Notes: generated by a model not told the origin, from the letters alone. 64,000 nucleotides of DNA from Amycolatopsis sulphurea (GCF_002564045.1 NZ_PDJK01000001.1:1-64000); one strand, 5' to 3'; counted from the stretch's first letter, positions 17,637 through 26,678 are shown. Program-made: numbers and translations.

Positions 17637-19478
17637 TCACGACGGGCGCGGCGGCTTCTCGCCTTCGTGCCCGTCGCCCTCCGGCTCGGGGCGGCGCAAC
17701 GGGATCGTGGTGCGCTCCCAGCGGGTGCGGCCGTCCTCGGCGTGCATCCGCTCGCTGGCCCGGACCATCTCCAGCCGGCGCCATTTGCGGCGCTGCCGCC
17801 GGGTCGGCTTCGCCGGCCACAGCTCCTGGATCGCGCTGTTGAAGTAGGCGCCGCCGACCACCGCGAGCCCGATGAAGAACATCAGCAGCAGGAAGGCGAT
17901 CGGGGCGGCCAGCGCGCCGTAGGTGTAGCCGGTCTTGGTGATCCAGTTGAGGTAGATGCGCAGCCCGATACTGGCGATCAGGAACACCAGCATGGCCAGG
18001 ATCGCGCCGGGCAGCCCGCGGTGCCAGGGCAGCCGCCGCGGCAGCGCGAGCTTGTACAGCGTGGTCAGCGCCAGCACGATCATCACCCCGAGGACCGGGA
18101 AGTAGAGCGTGCCCACCCAGGAGGCGACCGTGGGCCGCCAGGTCACCGGGAAGAACTCCGGCAGCAGATCCGGCCCGATCGCCAGCAGCGGCAGCCCGAC
18201 CACCAGCACGATCAGCCCGGCGAGATACAGCAGCAGCGCGAAGATCCGCTGCCACACCTCGTTGCGCACGCCGTACTGATCGTGCGCCACGGTGATCGCG
18301 TCGACGAACGACGACATCGCCGAGGATCCCGCCCACAGCGAGATCACGAACCCCACCGACACGATCTCGCCCTTGCCGACGGTGAGGATGCTGTTCACCG
18401 TCGGCTCGATGATCTCCTGCACCGCGTTCTGGCTGAAAATGGTGTGGCAGAAGGCGATGATCCGGTCGTGCACGGCGGTGACCACGTCCTGGCCGAACCA
18501 TTCGCCGACGAACCCGAGACTGCCCAGCAGCCCGAGCAGCAGGGGCGGCAGCGAGAGCGTCTGCCAGAACGCGGCCTCGGCGCCTTCGGAGAAGATGTTG
18601 CCTTCCCAGGCCTTCGCGAGGGTGCGGGTGAGGAGCCGCCAAGGCCCCTTGCGCGGCGGCTTCGCCGGTGGCGCGGGTGGCGGTTCCGGTGGCGGGGCAC
18701 CGGGTGCGGGGTTCTCGGGCACGGTGGTTCCGGACGGGGTCCTCGGATTCGGGTGGGGTGCGGGCGGAATTCCGGGCGAAAGGCCCGCCGCGGAGAAACC
18801 ACCCGAACCCGAGTCTTCCACGACCGGCCCGGCGGCGGACGGGCCGTGCACCGCAGCGGCGGGCGGGGACGGGTGGTGAGCTGCCGGGGCAGCGGCGGCC
18901 GGGCTGCCGGTGGGTGTGTTCGGTGCTGGTGAGCCGGTCGGCGGCGGGTTCGGTGCGGGCCGGCCGGCGAGGGCTGGGGGTGCCGGTTGCGGGGCCGGAG
19001 TGGGCGGCGGTGCTTCGAGACGGCCGGAGGTGGGGTGACCGGGTGCGGGTGGGGTTGGTGCCCCGGGATTGCCGCTGGCCGGGTCGTCGGGGACCTGGCC
19101 GTTCGCGGGCGGGGTTACTGCGGGCCGGTCGCCGGGTGGCGTGGCCGTGGTGTGTGCAGATCGGGTCGGTTCGCTGCTGGGGCCGGCGGTCCGGCTGTTC
19201 GCGGGCCGGGTCACTGCAGGCCGGTCGCCGGGTGCTGTCACTTCGCTGGGCGCGGGTGTGGCCGGGTCGGCGGTCGGGTTGCTCAGGGCCTCGCCTTGTG
19301 CGGGCCGGTCTGCCGCAGGCCGGTCGCCCCGTGCGTCGCCCTCGGCGACCTCCGGATGGCGGGCCGGGCTCTCCGCCTGCCCCGCGCCGGGCAGGGACGG
19401 ATCCCGCGGTGCCTCGCGCGCCGTCGTCCTGCCCGTTTCCGGTTCCACCTCACCCATCGTGGTTCCAGCATGGTCCAT
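17637..19478 (-). CDS. YihY/BrkB-family membrane protein with long Pro-rich N-terminus
   Basis: 613 residues. The first ~285 are disordered and Pro/Ala/Thr-rich, with repeated DRPAVT and PPANG-like units. The C-terminal half is a YihY/BrkB domain: WEGNIFSEGAEAAFWQTLSLPPLLLGLLGSLG, then about six membrane helices including GFVISLWAGSSAMSSFVDAITVAHDQYG, which is the family's most conserved loop, and LLLYLAGLIVLVVGLPLL. It ends in a basic cytoplasmic tail. Ortholog of the recalled Rv2707. ATG 19478 lacks a clear ribosome site; ATG 19457 (GGAA 6 nt upstream) is an alternative. Function of the family is not established. Confidence 0.82.
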   Translation of the reverse strand: MDHAGTTMGEVEPETGRTTAREAPRDPSLPGAGQAESPARHPEVAEGDARGDRPAADRPAQGEALSNPTADPATPAPSEVTAPGDRPAVTRPANSRTAGPSSEPTRSAHTTATPPGDRPAVTPPANGQVPDDPASGNPGAPTPPAPGHPTSGRLEAPPPTPAPQPAPPALAGRPAPNPPPTGSPAPNTPTGSPAAAAPAAHHPSPPAAAVHGPSAAGPVVEDSGSGGFSAAGLSPGIPPAPHPNPRTPSGTTVPENPAPGAPPPEPPPAPPAKPPRKGPWRLLTRTLAKAWEGNIFSEGAEAAFWQTLSLPPLLLGLLGSLGFVGEWFGQDVVTAVHDRIIAFCHTIFSQNAVQEIIEPTVNSILTVGKGEIVSVGFVISLWAGSSAMSSFVDAITVAHDQYGVRNEVWQRIFALLLYLAGLIVLVVGLPLLAIGPDLLPEFFPVTWRPTVASWVGTLYFPVLGVMIVLALTTLYKLALPRRLPWHRGLPGAILAMLVFLIASIGLRIYLNWITKTGYTYGALAAPIAFLLLMFFIGLAVVGGAYFNSAIQELWPAKPTRRQRRKWRRLEMVRASERMHAEDGRTRWERTTIPLRRPEPEGDGHEGEKPPRPS

Positions 19479-19508
19479 GGGCGGGCGTTCGGCTCACCGC
19501 CCCGTGCC

Positions 19509-19681
19509 CCAGGGGTCCGGCAAAGGGCCGAGGACCCGGCAGTGGGCGATGCGGAGGTGTGTGCGACCACCTCGTGGCGTGCGCCGGACCGGTTTCGGGT
19601 CCGTGAAGGGGCCCTTCACGGACTCTGAGTCTGTGAAGGGCCCCTTCACGGACCTCCACACCGACTTTGCCGACACCCTGG
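19509..19681. mobile_element. MITE-like element with palindromic repeat (copy 4)
   Basis: 173 bp. The left end CCAGGGGTCCGGCAAAG and right end CTTTGCCGACACCCTGG are imperfect inverted repeats. Between them is a conserved ~75-bp stretch with GACCCGGCAGTGGGCGATGC and ACCACCTCGTGGCGTGCGCC, then the two palindrome arms (19603-19619, 19633-19649). The same internal sequence recurs at 37.9 kb and 53.2 kb. Confidence 0.85.
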
Positions 19682-19762
19682 CCCCGTGCCCGGCGGGCGG
19701 GGCGGGGACCCCGGCCGTGCCGCTGCCGGGTGCCGGCCGCTCCGGAAGGTAGGCTGACCGGC

Positions 19763-19855
19763 GTGCCCTCATCGTGGCCGCCGGCGCCGAAGCCGGTGCC
19801 GGCGTGGGGGTTTTCGCACGTCACGGCCGCAACGCGTGGCCGGAGGAGGGGGTGA
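19763..19855 (+). CDS. Possible leaderless 30-residue small protein coupled to the helicase
   Basis: TAGGCT (19750-19755) lies 7 nt before GTG 19763, the geometry of leaderless actinobacterial starts. The frame encodes VPSSWPPAPKPVPAWGFSHV then TAATRGRRRG, a Pro/Trp-rich start and Arg-rich end. Its TGA overlaps the helicase GTG (GTGA). It may be a real small protein or a leader peptide for translational coupling. Conservation is not known to me. Confidence 0.45.
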   Translation: MPSSWPPAPKPVPAWGFSHVTAATRGRRRG

Positions 19856-21612
19856 GCCGAGCTTTGTCCGAGACGACGACCCAGGGGGTCCTCGGGGCAC
19901 CGCCTGCCGGGCAGGACAGCACCGCGCGCCCGTTGCGCGCCTGGCAGCGCCGCGCGCTCACGAAGTATCTGACCCGCAAGCCGAAGGACTTCCTGGCGGT
20001 GGCCACGCCCGGGGCCGGCAAGACCGTGTTCGGCCTGCGGATCGCCGCCGAGCTGCTCTCGGACCGGACGGTCGAGGCGGTCACCATCGTCACGCCCACC
20101 GAGCATCTCAAGCACCAGTGGGCGAGCGCGGCCGCCGCGGCCGGGATCGCGATCGACTCGAACTTCCGCAACACCACCGGGGTCACCTCCCGCGACTACA
20201 CCGGGGTCGCGGTGACCTACGCGCAGGTGGCCGCGCACCCCACGCTGCACCGGGTGCGCACCGAGAACCGCAAGACGCTGGTGATCCTCGACGAGATCCA
20301 CCACGGCGGCGACGCGAAGTCCTGGGGCGACGCGGTGCGCGAGGCGTTCACACCCGCCGTACGCCGGCTCGCGCTCACCGGCACTCCGTTCCGGAGCGAC
20401 GATTCCGCGATCCCGTTCGTCACCTACGAACCGGACGCGGGCGGGTTCCAGCGCAGCAAGGCCGACCACTCCTACGGCTACTCCGACGCACTCGCCGACG
20501 GCGTGGTCCGGCCGGTGGTGTTCCTCGCCTACTCCGGCGAGGCGTCCTGGCGCACCAGCGCGGGGGAGGAGTTCACCGCCCGGCTCGGGGAGCCGTTGAC
20601 CGCCGAGCAGAACGCCCGTGCCTGGCGGACCGCGCTGGATCCGTCGGGCGAGTGGGTGCCCGCGGTGCTGCAGGCCGCCGACACCCGGCTGACCCAGGTC
20701 CGCCAGGGCGTGCCGGACGCGGGTGGCCTGGTCATCGCCACCGATCAGGAGTCCGCGCGCGCGTACGCCAAGATCCTGCAGCGCATTTCCGGCGAGATGC
20801 CCACCCTCGTGCTGTCCGACGATCCGAAGGCTTCCGGCCGGATCAAGGAGTTCTCCGAGACGAACGAACGCTGGATCGTCGCGGTCCGGATGGTGTCCGA
20901 GGGCGTCGACGTGCCGCGGCTGGCCGTCGGGGTCTACGCCACCAGCGCGTCCACGCCGCTGTTCTTCGCCCAGGCGATCGGCCGCTACGTGCGGGCCCGG
21001 CGCAAGGGCGAGACGGCCAGTGTGTTCCTGCCCAGCGTGCCCGTGCTGCTGGAGCTGGCCAGCGAGCTGGAGGCCCAGCGCGACCACGTGCTCGGCAAGC
21101 CGCACCGGGAGAAGGAGGGCTGGGAGGACGAGCTGCTCGCCCAGGCCAACCGGACCGAGGACGAACCGGGCGAGGAGGAGAAGGCGTTCACCTCGCTCGG
21201 CGCCTCGGCCGAGCTGGACCAGGTGATCTACGACGGCAACTCGTTCGGCACGGCGGTGTTCTCCGGGTCCGAGGAGGAGCAGGAGTACCTGGGCCTGCCC
21301 GGCCTGCTGGAGCCCGACCAGGTGCGCGCGCTGCTGCGCAAACGGCAGGAGGAGCAGCTTTCCGACGAGAAGCGGCGCCGCCCCGCCGAGCCCGAGCGGC
21401 CCGCCCCGGCCGCCCGGCCGCAGTCGGTCAGCGAACGGCTCGGCGCGCTGCGCAAGGAGCTGAACGCCCTCGTCGGCGTCTACCACCACCGCACGAAGAA
21501 GCCGCACGGCGCGATCCACAACGAGCTGCGCCGGGTGTGCGGCGGCCCGCCGACCGCGATGGCCACCATGGAACAGATCGAGGAACGGATCGTCACCCTG
21601 CGCTCCTGGTAG
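19852..21612 (+). CDS. DEAD/DEAH-box SF2 helicase (ResIII type)
   Basis: 586 residues from GTG 19852, with GGAGGAGG immediately upstream. Superfamily 2 motifs in order: RPLRAWQRRALTKYL (Q-like), VATPGAGKTVFGLR (Walker A), VTPTEHLKHQW (Ia), LVILDEIHHGGD (Walker B, DEIH), LALTGTPFRSDD (III), then VRMVSEGVDVPRLAVGVYATSA (V) and FFAQAIGRYVRARRKGETASVFLP (VI). The C-terminal ~200 residues are acidic then basic and may bind a partner. ATP-dependent translocation on nucleic acid is predicted; no nuclease or methylase partner is nearby, so it is not an obvious restriction subunit. Usually found near DUF3039 in actinobacteria. Confidence 0.88.
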   Translation: MSRALSETTTQGVLGAPPAGQDSTARPLRAWQRRALTKYLTRKPKDFLAVATPGAGKTVFGLRIAAELLSDRTVEAVTIVTPTEHLKHQWASAAAAAGIAIDSNFRNTTGVTSRDYTGVAVTYAQVAAHPTLHRVRTENRKTLVILDEIHHGGDAKSWGDAVREAFTPAVRRLALTGTPFRSDDSAIPFVTYEPDAGGFQRSKADHSYGYSDALADGVVRPVVFLAYSGEASWRTSAGEEFTARLGEPLTAEQNARAWRTALDPSGEWVPAVLQAADTRLTQVRQGVPDAGGLVIATDQESARAYAKILQRISGEMPTLVLSDDPKASGRIKEFSETNERWIVAVRMVSEGVDVPRLAVGVYATSASTPLFFAQAIGRYVRARRKGETASVFLPSVPVLLELASELEAQRDHVLGKPHREKEGWEDELLAQANRTEDEPGEEEKAFTSLGASAELDQVIYDGNSFGTAVFSGSEEEQEYLGLPGLLEPDQVRALLRKRQEEQLSDEKRRRPAEPERPAPAARPQSVSERLGALRKELNALVGVYHHRTKKPHGAIHNELRRVCGGPPTAMATMEQIEERIVTLRSW

Positions 21613-21957
21613 GGCCCCTCCGTGCCCGGGCGAAATCGCGGGCCACGTCATCCGACCGGCCCGGCCGGGCGGTCCTGCGATCACGCGGGGTATCGCCCGG
21701 GTCCGGGCCGGTCGCTCGTCCTGGGGAAAACGGTCAAGTTCGGTTACCCTTGGTGAGTGGTCCGGACCACGCCGTCAGCGTCGGTCACATTTTCGGCCTA
21801 CGTTGCCGAACCGTGTCCTTAAGGTGTCGATTCGTCGTTCCCGCCGTCTTCCGTGCAGCCCTCCGGGCGCATATGTTGTCGTCCACAACATATGCGCGAC
21901 GGTGCGCCGGTTGGTTCCGGAACACCGCTGCGCGAGCTTGATCCGGAAGGAACGAGG
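21613..21957. other. Upstream region of the xylFGH-like operon
   Basis: No gene seen. It contains a 14-bp palindrome GTGGTCCGGACCAC (21757-21770), a run AAGGTGTCGATTCGTCG and the perfect ROK-type operator described separately. The operon promoter must lie here, but I cannot place a convincing -35/-10 pair. Confidence 0.6.
21867..21897. promoter_or_regulatory. Perfect palindromic operator upstream of xylF
   Basis: GCGCATATGTTGT-CGTCC-ACAACATATGCGC: 13-bp perfect arms, 5-bp spacer, 60 nt before the xylF ATG. An AT-rich palindrome of this size in front of a sugar ABC operon that ends with a ROK regulator gene is the expected repressor site. Confidence 0.8.
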
Positions 21958-23094
21958 ATGCGCAGCAGAACCATTACCCTCCTCGCCGCCACGGTGAGCG
22001 CCGGTCTGGCGCTGACCGCGTGCGGTGCGAACAGCTCGAACTCCGGGAGCTCGGGGAGCAGCTCCTCGTCCGCGCCGGCCCCGGCCGGTGGCGGGGCCGG
22101 CGGCAAGGTCGGCGTGATCCTGCCGGAGACGGCCACCTCGGCCCGCTGGGAGGCCTTCGACAAGCCGATGCTGCAGGCCGCGCTGTCCGCGCAGGGCTTC
22201 AGCTCGGACATCCAGAACGCGCAGGGCGACAACCAGAAGTTCTCCTCGCTGGCCGACGGGTTCATCAGCCAGGGCGTCAAGGTTCTGATCATCGCGCCGT
22301 CGGATCCGGCGGTCGGCGCGCAGATCGAGGCCAAGGCGAAGGCCGCGGGCATCCCGGTCATCGACTACGACCGGCCCAGCCTCGGCGGTTCGGCGAACTA
22401 CTACGTCTCCTTCGACAACGAGAAGGTCGGCGAACTGCAGGCCCAGGGCCTGGCCGACGCGCTGAAGAGCAAGCCGGGCGCCGGCGTCGTGCAGATCGAG
22501 GGCGCGCCGACGGACAACAACGCGACCCTGTTCGGCGACGGGCACGACAAGATCCTCAAGCCGCTGTACGACTCCGGCGCGCTCAAGCTGGTCCAGAAGC
22601 AGCCGATCAACGACTGGGACCCGCAAGTCGGCGGCCAGACCTTTGAGCAGATCTTCAGCCGGGCCGGCGGCAAGGTCGACGGCGTGGTCGCGGCGAACGA
22701 CGAGCTGGCCGGCGCGGTGATCACCGTGCTGAAGAAGAACGGTCTCAACGGCAAGGTCCCGGTCACCGGCCAGGACTCGACCGCGGCCGGGCTGCAGGCC
22801 ATCCTGCGCGGCGACCAGCTGCTGACCATCTTCAAGCCGATCAAGGAAGAGGCCGAGAACACCGCCAAGCTGGCGGCGGCGCTGGCCAAGAACGACACCG
22901 CCGCGGCGGACAAGATCGCGACCGGCACGCTGCACGACCCGAAGAACAACCGCGACATCAAGTCGGTGCTGCTGGCCCCGCAGCTGATCACCGTCAACGA
23001 TGTCAAGAAGGTCGTCCAGGCCGGCTACGTGAAGGCCTCGGATGTGTGTACCGGTGACGTCGCCGCCAAGTGCACCCAGTACGGCATCTCCTGA
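21958..23094 (+). CDS. xylF: Sugar ABC transporter substrate-binding lipoprotein (xylose type)
   Basis: 378 residues from ATG 21958, GGAAGGAACGAGG upstream. Signal peptide with lipobox LTAC (Cys near residue 21), a Ser/Gly linker, then a periplasmic-binding-protein type I fold (KVGVILPETATSARWEAFDKP, LIIAPSDPAVGAQIEAKAKAAGIPVIDYDR, VDGVVAANDELAGAVITVLKKNG, PVTGQDSTAAGLQAI). This D-R-P and Q-D-S-T pattern is typical of xylose/ribose-class binding proteins. It captures the sugar outside the membrane for XylGH-like partners. Xylose specificity is inferred from the similarity to the Streptomyces xylFGH-rok7B7 arrangement; other pentoses are possible. Confidence 0.88.
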   Translation: MRSRTITLLAATVSAGLALTACGANSSNSGSSGSSSSSAPAPAGGGAGGKVGVILPETATSARWEAFDKPMLQAALSAQGFSSDIQNAQGDNQKFSSLADGFISQGVKVLIIAPSDPAVGAQIEAKAKAAGIPVIDYDRPSLGGSANYYVSFDNEKVGELQAQGLADALKSKPGAGVVQIEGAPTDNNATLFGDGHDKILKPLYDSGALKLVQKQPINDWDPQVGGQTFEQIFSRAGGKVDGVVAANDELAGAVITVLKKNGLNGKVPVTGQDSTAAGLQAILRGDQLLTIFKPIKEEAENTAKLAAALAKNDTAAADKIATGTLHDPKNNRDIKSVLLAPQLITVNDVKKVVQAGYVKASDVCTGDVAAKCTQYGIS

Positions 23095-23189
23095 GCCGGA
23101 CCCGGTAGCACCCTAGACCGCCGGGCCGGGACGCGCGTACCCCCGACCACGCGTCCCGGCCCGGTCCCCACGGGAGAGACAAGCGAACC

Positions 23190-23963
23190 ATGAGCGAGCC
23201 CATTCTCGACATCTCCGGCCTGAACAAGAGCTTCGGCCCGGTCCACGTCCTGCACGACGTGGACTTCGCGGTGCGCGCGGGCGAAGTGACCGCGCTCGTC
23301 GGCGACAACGGGGCCGGTAAGTCCACTTTGGTCAAATGCATCGCCGGCATCCACCCGTACGACACCGGCAAGGTGACCTTCGGCGGCGAGCAGGTGCACA
23401 TCCACGGCCCGAAGGACGCCTCCGAACTCGGCATCGAGGTCGTCTACCAGGATCTCGCGCTGGCCGACAACCTCGACATCGTGCAGAACATGTTCCTCGG
23501 CCGGGAGCGCGGCAGCTCCTGGCTGCTGGACGAGGCCGCGATGGAGAAGGCCGCCCGCGAGACGCTGGCCTCCCTCTCGGTGCGCACGGTGAAGTCCGTG
23601 CGCACCCCGGTCTCCGCGCTCTCGGGCGGTCAGCGCCAGACCGTGGCGATCGCGAAATCGGTGCTGTGGAACAGCAAGGTCGTGATCCTGGACGAGCCGA
23701 CCGCGGCACTCGGCGTCGCGCAGACCCGGCAGGTGCTCGATCTGGTCCGCCGGCTCGCCGAGCAGGGCCTGGGCGTGGTGCTGATCAGCCACAACATGGC
23801 CGACGTGTTCGAGGTCGCGGACCGGATCGACGTGCTGTACCTGGGCAGGCTGGTGGCCGAGGTGCTGACCAAGGACGTGACGCACAGCCAGATCGTCGAA
23901 CTCATCACCGCGGGCCGGTCGGGCGACCTCGGCCTCGCCCGCCCCGAAGCCGTCGCTCTGTGA
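23190..23963 (+). CDS. xylG: Sugar ABC transporter ATPase (single-domain, xylose type)
   Basis: 257 residues, a single ABC domain rather than the tandem ~500-residue ATPase of many CUT2 systems; Streptomyces XylG is likewise short. Walker A GDNGAGKST, Q-loop VVYQDLALADNLDIVQNMFLG, signature LSGGQRQT, Walker B VVILDEPTAAL and H-loop VLISHNMADV are all present, so it should be active as a homodimer. GGGAGAG precedes the ATG. It is separated from xylF by 95 nt and from the permease by 23 nt. Confidence 0.9.
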   Translation: MSEPILDISGLNKSFGPVHVLHDVDFAVRAGEVTALVGDNGAGKSTLVKCIAGIHPYDTGKVTFGGEQVHIHGPKDASELGIEVVYQDLALADNLDIVQNMFLGRERGSSWLLDEAAMEKAARETLASLSVRTVKSVRTPVSALSGGQRQTVAIAKSVLWNSKVVILDEPTAALGVAQTRQVLDLVRRLAEQGLGVVLISHNMADVFEVADRIDVLYLGRLVAEVLTKDVTHSQIVELITAGRSGDLGLARPEAVAL

Positions 23964-23986
23964 GCAGCCACGAGAAAGAACCTGCC

Positions 23987-25420
23987 ATGACTGAAACCCC
24001 TGCGAAGCCGGCGAACCCGGAGGCGGGCAGCGGCGCCATCACCGACTTCGGCATCGACACGACCTCGATGTCCACCGGTGAGGCCATCAAGGACTACTTC
24101 GCCCGGATGAAGGACGGCCAGCTCGGCTCCATCCCGGCCGTGCTGGGCGTGATCGTGCTGGCGATCCTGTTCAGCGCGCTGTCCGGGGACTTCTTCACCC
24201 TGCGCAACATCGCGAACCTGCTCGAACAGGGCGCCGGGCAGACCATCATCGCGATGGGCATCGTGTTCGTGCTGCTGCTCGGCGAGATCGACCTGTCCGC
24301 CGGTACCGCCTCGGGCGTGTGCGCCGGGCTGATGGCGCTGCACTACGTGCGCAACGGGAATCTGCTCGGCTCCATGGGCACCGGGGTGTTCGTCACCTTC
24401 ATCGTGGTGCTCGTGATCGCGGCGGGACTCGCGCTGCTGCAACGGATCTGGGCCGGTGCGGTCATTTCGGTGATCGGCATCGTGATCATCCTGATCGGCG
24501 CCCCGGTGAACGCCTGGGTGGAGATGGCGATCGCGATCTGCACCGGGACGGCGATCGGCTGTATCACCGGGTTCCTGGTCTCGAAGATCGGCATGCCCTC
24601 GTTCGTGGTGACGCTGGCGTTGTTCATTGTGTGGCAGGGCGTACTGCTGCAGTTCATCGGCGAAGGCGGCACGCTGCCGATCAGCACCAGCGACACGCTC
24701 AACGCGGTGGCCAACGGAAACCTGTCGGTGACAGGCAGCTGGGTGCTGTTCGTCGTGGCGGTCGGCGGGTACGCGGTCATCGCGCTCGGGCAGCACTTCA
24801 CCCGGCTGCGGCGGGGGCTGGTGGTGCAGCCGACGCCGATCGTGGTGTTCAAGGTCGGCGTGCTCGCGGTGCTCGCCGCGGTCTCGACCTACCTGCTCAC
24901 GGTGAACCGCTCGTCCAACGACCAGGTGAGCATCCAGGGCGTGCCGTACGTGGTGCCGATCGTGCTGGTGCTGCTGTTCGCGGGGACCTACGTGCTCAAC
25001 CGGACCAAGTACGGACGGCACCTGTATGCGGTGGGCGGCAACAAGGAAGCCGCCCGGCGGGCCGGCATCAACGTGCCGAAGCTGCGCACGAGCGTGTTCG
25101 TGATCAGCTCGTCGTTCGCCGCGATCGGCGCGATCGTGTACTCGTCGAAGATCGGCGCGGTGAACCCGCAATCCGGTGGCCTGAACACGCTGCTGTTCGC
25201 GGTCGGCGCGGCGGTGATCGGCGGGACCTCCCTGTTCGGCGGCAAGGGCCGGGTCATCGACGCGGTGATCGGTGGTGCCGTGCTGGCCATCGTGAACAAC
25301 GGGCTCGGCCTGCTGCAGCAGTCGGCCGCGGTGGTCAACATCGTGACCGGCCTGGTGCTGATGCTGGCCGCGACCGTCGACGCGTTGTCCCGGCGGCGAG
25401 CCGAGGCGTCGGCGCGCTGA
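23987..25420 (+). CDS. xylH: Sugar ABC transporter permease (xylose type)
   Basis: 477 residues. A soluble ~50-residue N-terminus is followed by about ten or more membrane helices of the BPD_transp_2 family: NIANLLEQGAGQTIIAMGIVFVLLLGEIDLSAGTASG, then GFLVSKIGMPSFVVTLALFIVWQGVLLQFIG, the cytoplasmic coupling segment GGNKEAARRAGINVPKLRTSVFVIS and the C-terminal GGTSLFGGKGRVIDAVIGGAVLAIVNNGLGLL. Length exceeds ribose-type permeases because of an extra segment around residues 120-180 and 260-310, as in XylH. Third gene of the operon; the ROK regulator gene follows after 22 nt. Confidence 0.9.
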   Translation: MTETPAKPANPEAGSGAITDFGIDTTSMSTGEAIKDYFARMKDGQLGSIPAVLGVIVLAILFSALSGDFFTLRNIANLLEQGAGQTIIAMGIVFVLLLGEIDLSAGTASGVCAGLMALHYVRNGNLLGSMGTGVFVTFIVVLVIAAGLALLQRIWAGAVISVIGIVIILIGAPVNAWVEMAIAICTGTAIGCITGFLVSKIGMPSFVVTLALFIVWQGVLLQFIGEGGTLPISTSDTLNAVANGNLSVTGSWVLFVVAVGGYAVIALGQHFTRLRRGLVVQPTPIVVFKVGVLAVLAAVSTYLLTVNRSSNDQVSIQGVPYVVPIVLVLLFAGTYVLNRTKYGRHLYAVGGNKEAARRAGINVPKLRTSVFVISSSFAAIGAIVYSSKIGAVNPQSGGLNTLLFAVGAAVIGGTSLFGGKGRVIDAVIGGAVLAIVNNGLGLLQQSAAVVNIVTGLVLMLAATVDALSRRRAEASAR

Positions 25421-25442
25421 GGGCCGATGGGAAGATAGCCTG

Positions 25443-26612
25443 GTGAGCAGCTCGCCCGTCGCCCGCCCGGACGAGGTGCGCCGGCACAACCGCACGACTC
25501 TGCTGCGGCTGTTGCACGTGGGTGGCCCGAGCACGCGGGCCGCGCTGGCTGCCGAACTCGGGCTCAACCGCAGCACGATCAAGACCCTCGTGGACGGGCT
25601 CGCCGAGGCGGGCGTCGTCGAGGAGCGGGTGCCCCGGCCGGGGCGGGGGGCCGGGCGCCCCTCGCTCCTGGTCCTGCCGCAACCGCACGCCGCGGTGGTG
25701 CTCGCGGTCGACCTGCAGGTCGAGCACGTGGCGATGGCGCTGGTCGGGCTGGGCGGGCAGATCCTGGTCCGGGACAGCTGGCATCTGCGCACGCCCACCC
25801 GCACCGCGGACGAGGTGATCACGCACGTGATCGAGTCGACCCGGGTGCTCGCCGCCGATCTCGGCGTGGACCCGGTGGCCGCCGGCATCGCGGTGCCCGG
25901 CGTCGTCCGCCGCGCGGACGGGCACGTGCACGAGGCGCCCAACCTGCGCTGGACCGACGTCGCCCTCGGCGAACGCCTTGGTGGCGTGCTGCGCATCCCC
26001 ATCCTGGTCGGCAACGACGCCGAGCTGGGCGCGCTCGCGGAGCACCTGCGCGGCGTCGCCCGCGGCTCGTCCGACGCGGTGTACGTCTCCGCCGATGTCG
26101 GCGTGGGCGGCGGCGTGATCGCGCAAGGCTCGTCGCTGAGCGGCGGCGCGGGCTACTTCGGGGAGATCGGGCACATGGTGATCCGCCCCGGCGGGCGGCC
26201 GTGCTACTGCGGCAACAGCGGATGCTGGGAGACCGAGATCGGCGAAGCCGCGCTGTGCCGTGCTTTGGGCCTGCCCGAAGGCATCGCCCGCGGCGCGATC
26301 CTGGTGGAACTGCGCGAACTGGCCCGCGATCCGGAAGCGGCGCTGGAGCGGCTCGCGGAGTTCACCGAGTGGCTGACTCTCGGCCTGGTGAACGTGGTGA
26401 ACCTGCTGGGCCCGCAGCTGGTGGTGCTGGGGGACCTGCTGACCGTGCTGCCCGAGGCGGTGATCCGGGTCGTCGCCGAGGAGGTCCGGCGGCGCAGCCT
26501 GGTGAGCCGGGCGGTGGGCGGGACCCGGATCGTCAGCTCGGTCCTGGGCGCGGACGTGAAGCTGCTCGGCGCCGCGGAAGTCGCCTTCGAAACCGTCCTC
26601 GACACGGTCTGA
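25443..26612 (+). CDS. ROK-family transcriptional regulator (XylR/Rok7B7 type)
   Basis: 389 residues from GTG 25443. N-terminal winged helix: HNRTTLLRLLHVGGPSTRAALAAELGLNRSTIKTLVDGLAEAGVV. ROK domain: AVDLQVEHVAMALVGLGG, GIAVPGVVRRADG, GNDAELGALAEH, VGVGGGVIAQGSSLSGGAGYFGEIGH, then PCYCGNSGCWE, the C-x-C-G-x2-G-C-x-E zinc motif of the family. It lies directly behind the xylFGH-like genes and probably represses them through the palindrome at 21867, with the sugar as inducer. In Streptomyces coelicolor the adjacent Rok7B7 has wider roles in development, so global effects are possible here. Confidence 0.87.
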   Translation: MSSSPVARPDEVRRHNRTTLLRLLHVGGPSTRAALAAELGLNRSTIKTLVDGLAEAGVVEERVPRPGRGAGRPSLLVLPQPHAAVVLAVDLQVEHVAMALVGLGGQILVRDSWHLRTPTRTADEVITHVIESTRVLAADLGVDPVAAGIAVPGVVRRADGHVHEAPNLRWTDVALGERLGGVLRIPILVGNDAELGALAEHLRGVARGSSDAVYVSADVGVGGGVIAQGSSLSGGAGYFGEIGHMVIRPGGRPCYCGNSGCWETEIGEAALCRALGLPEGIARGAILVELRELARDPEAALERLAEFTEWLTLGLVNVVNLLGPQLVVLGDLLTVLPEAVIRVVAEEVRRRSLVSRAVGGTRIVSSVLGADVKLLGAAEVAFETVLDTV

Positions 26613-26631
26613 ACCTGCTTGCCGATGGGCT

Positions 26632-26678
26632 GTGAAGGGGCCCTTCACGGACTCAGAGTCCGTGAAGGGCCCCTTCAC
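26632..26678. repeat. Palindromic repeat, two arms (copy 5)
   Basis: Perfect consensus: 17-mer, GGACTCAGAGTCC, 17-mer. It begins 20 nt after the ROK gene stop, in the gap before the convergent DUF7455 gene, a terminator-like location. Confidence 0.9.

Noticed and set aside
19450-21684. Long minus-strand frame (744 codons) opposite the helicase
   Set aside because: Composition typical of a shadow (Arg/Gly/His-rich); the plus-strand helicase has all SF2 motifs.
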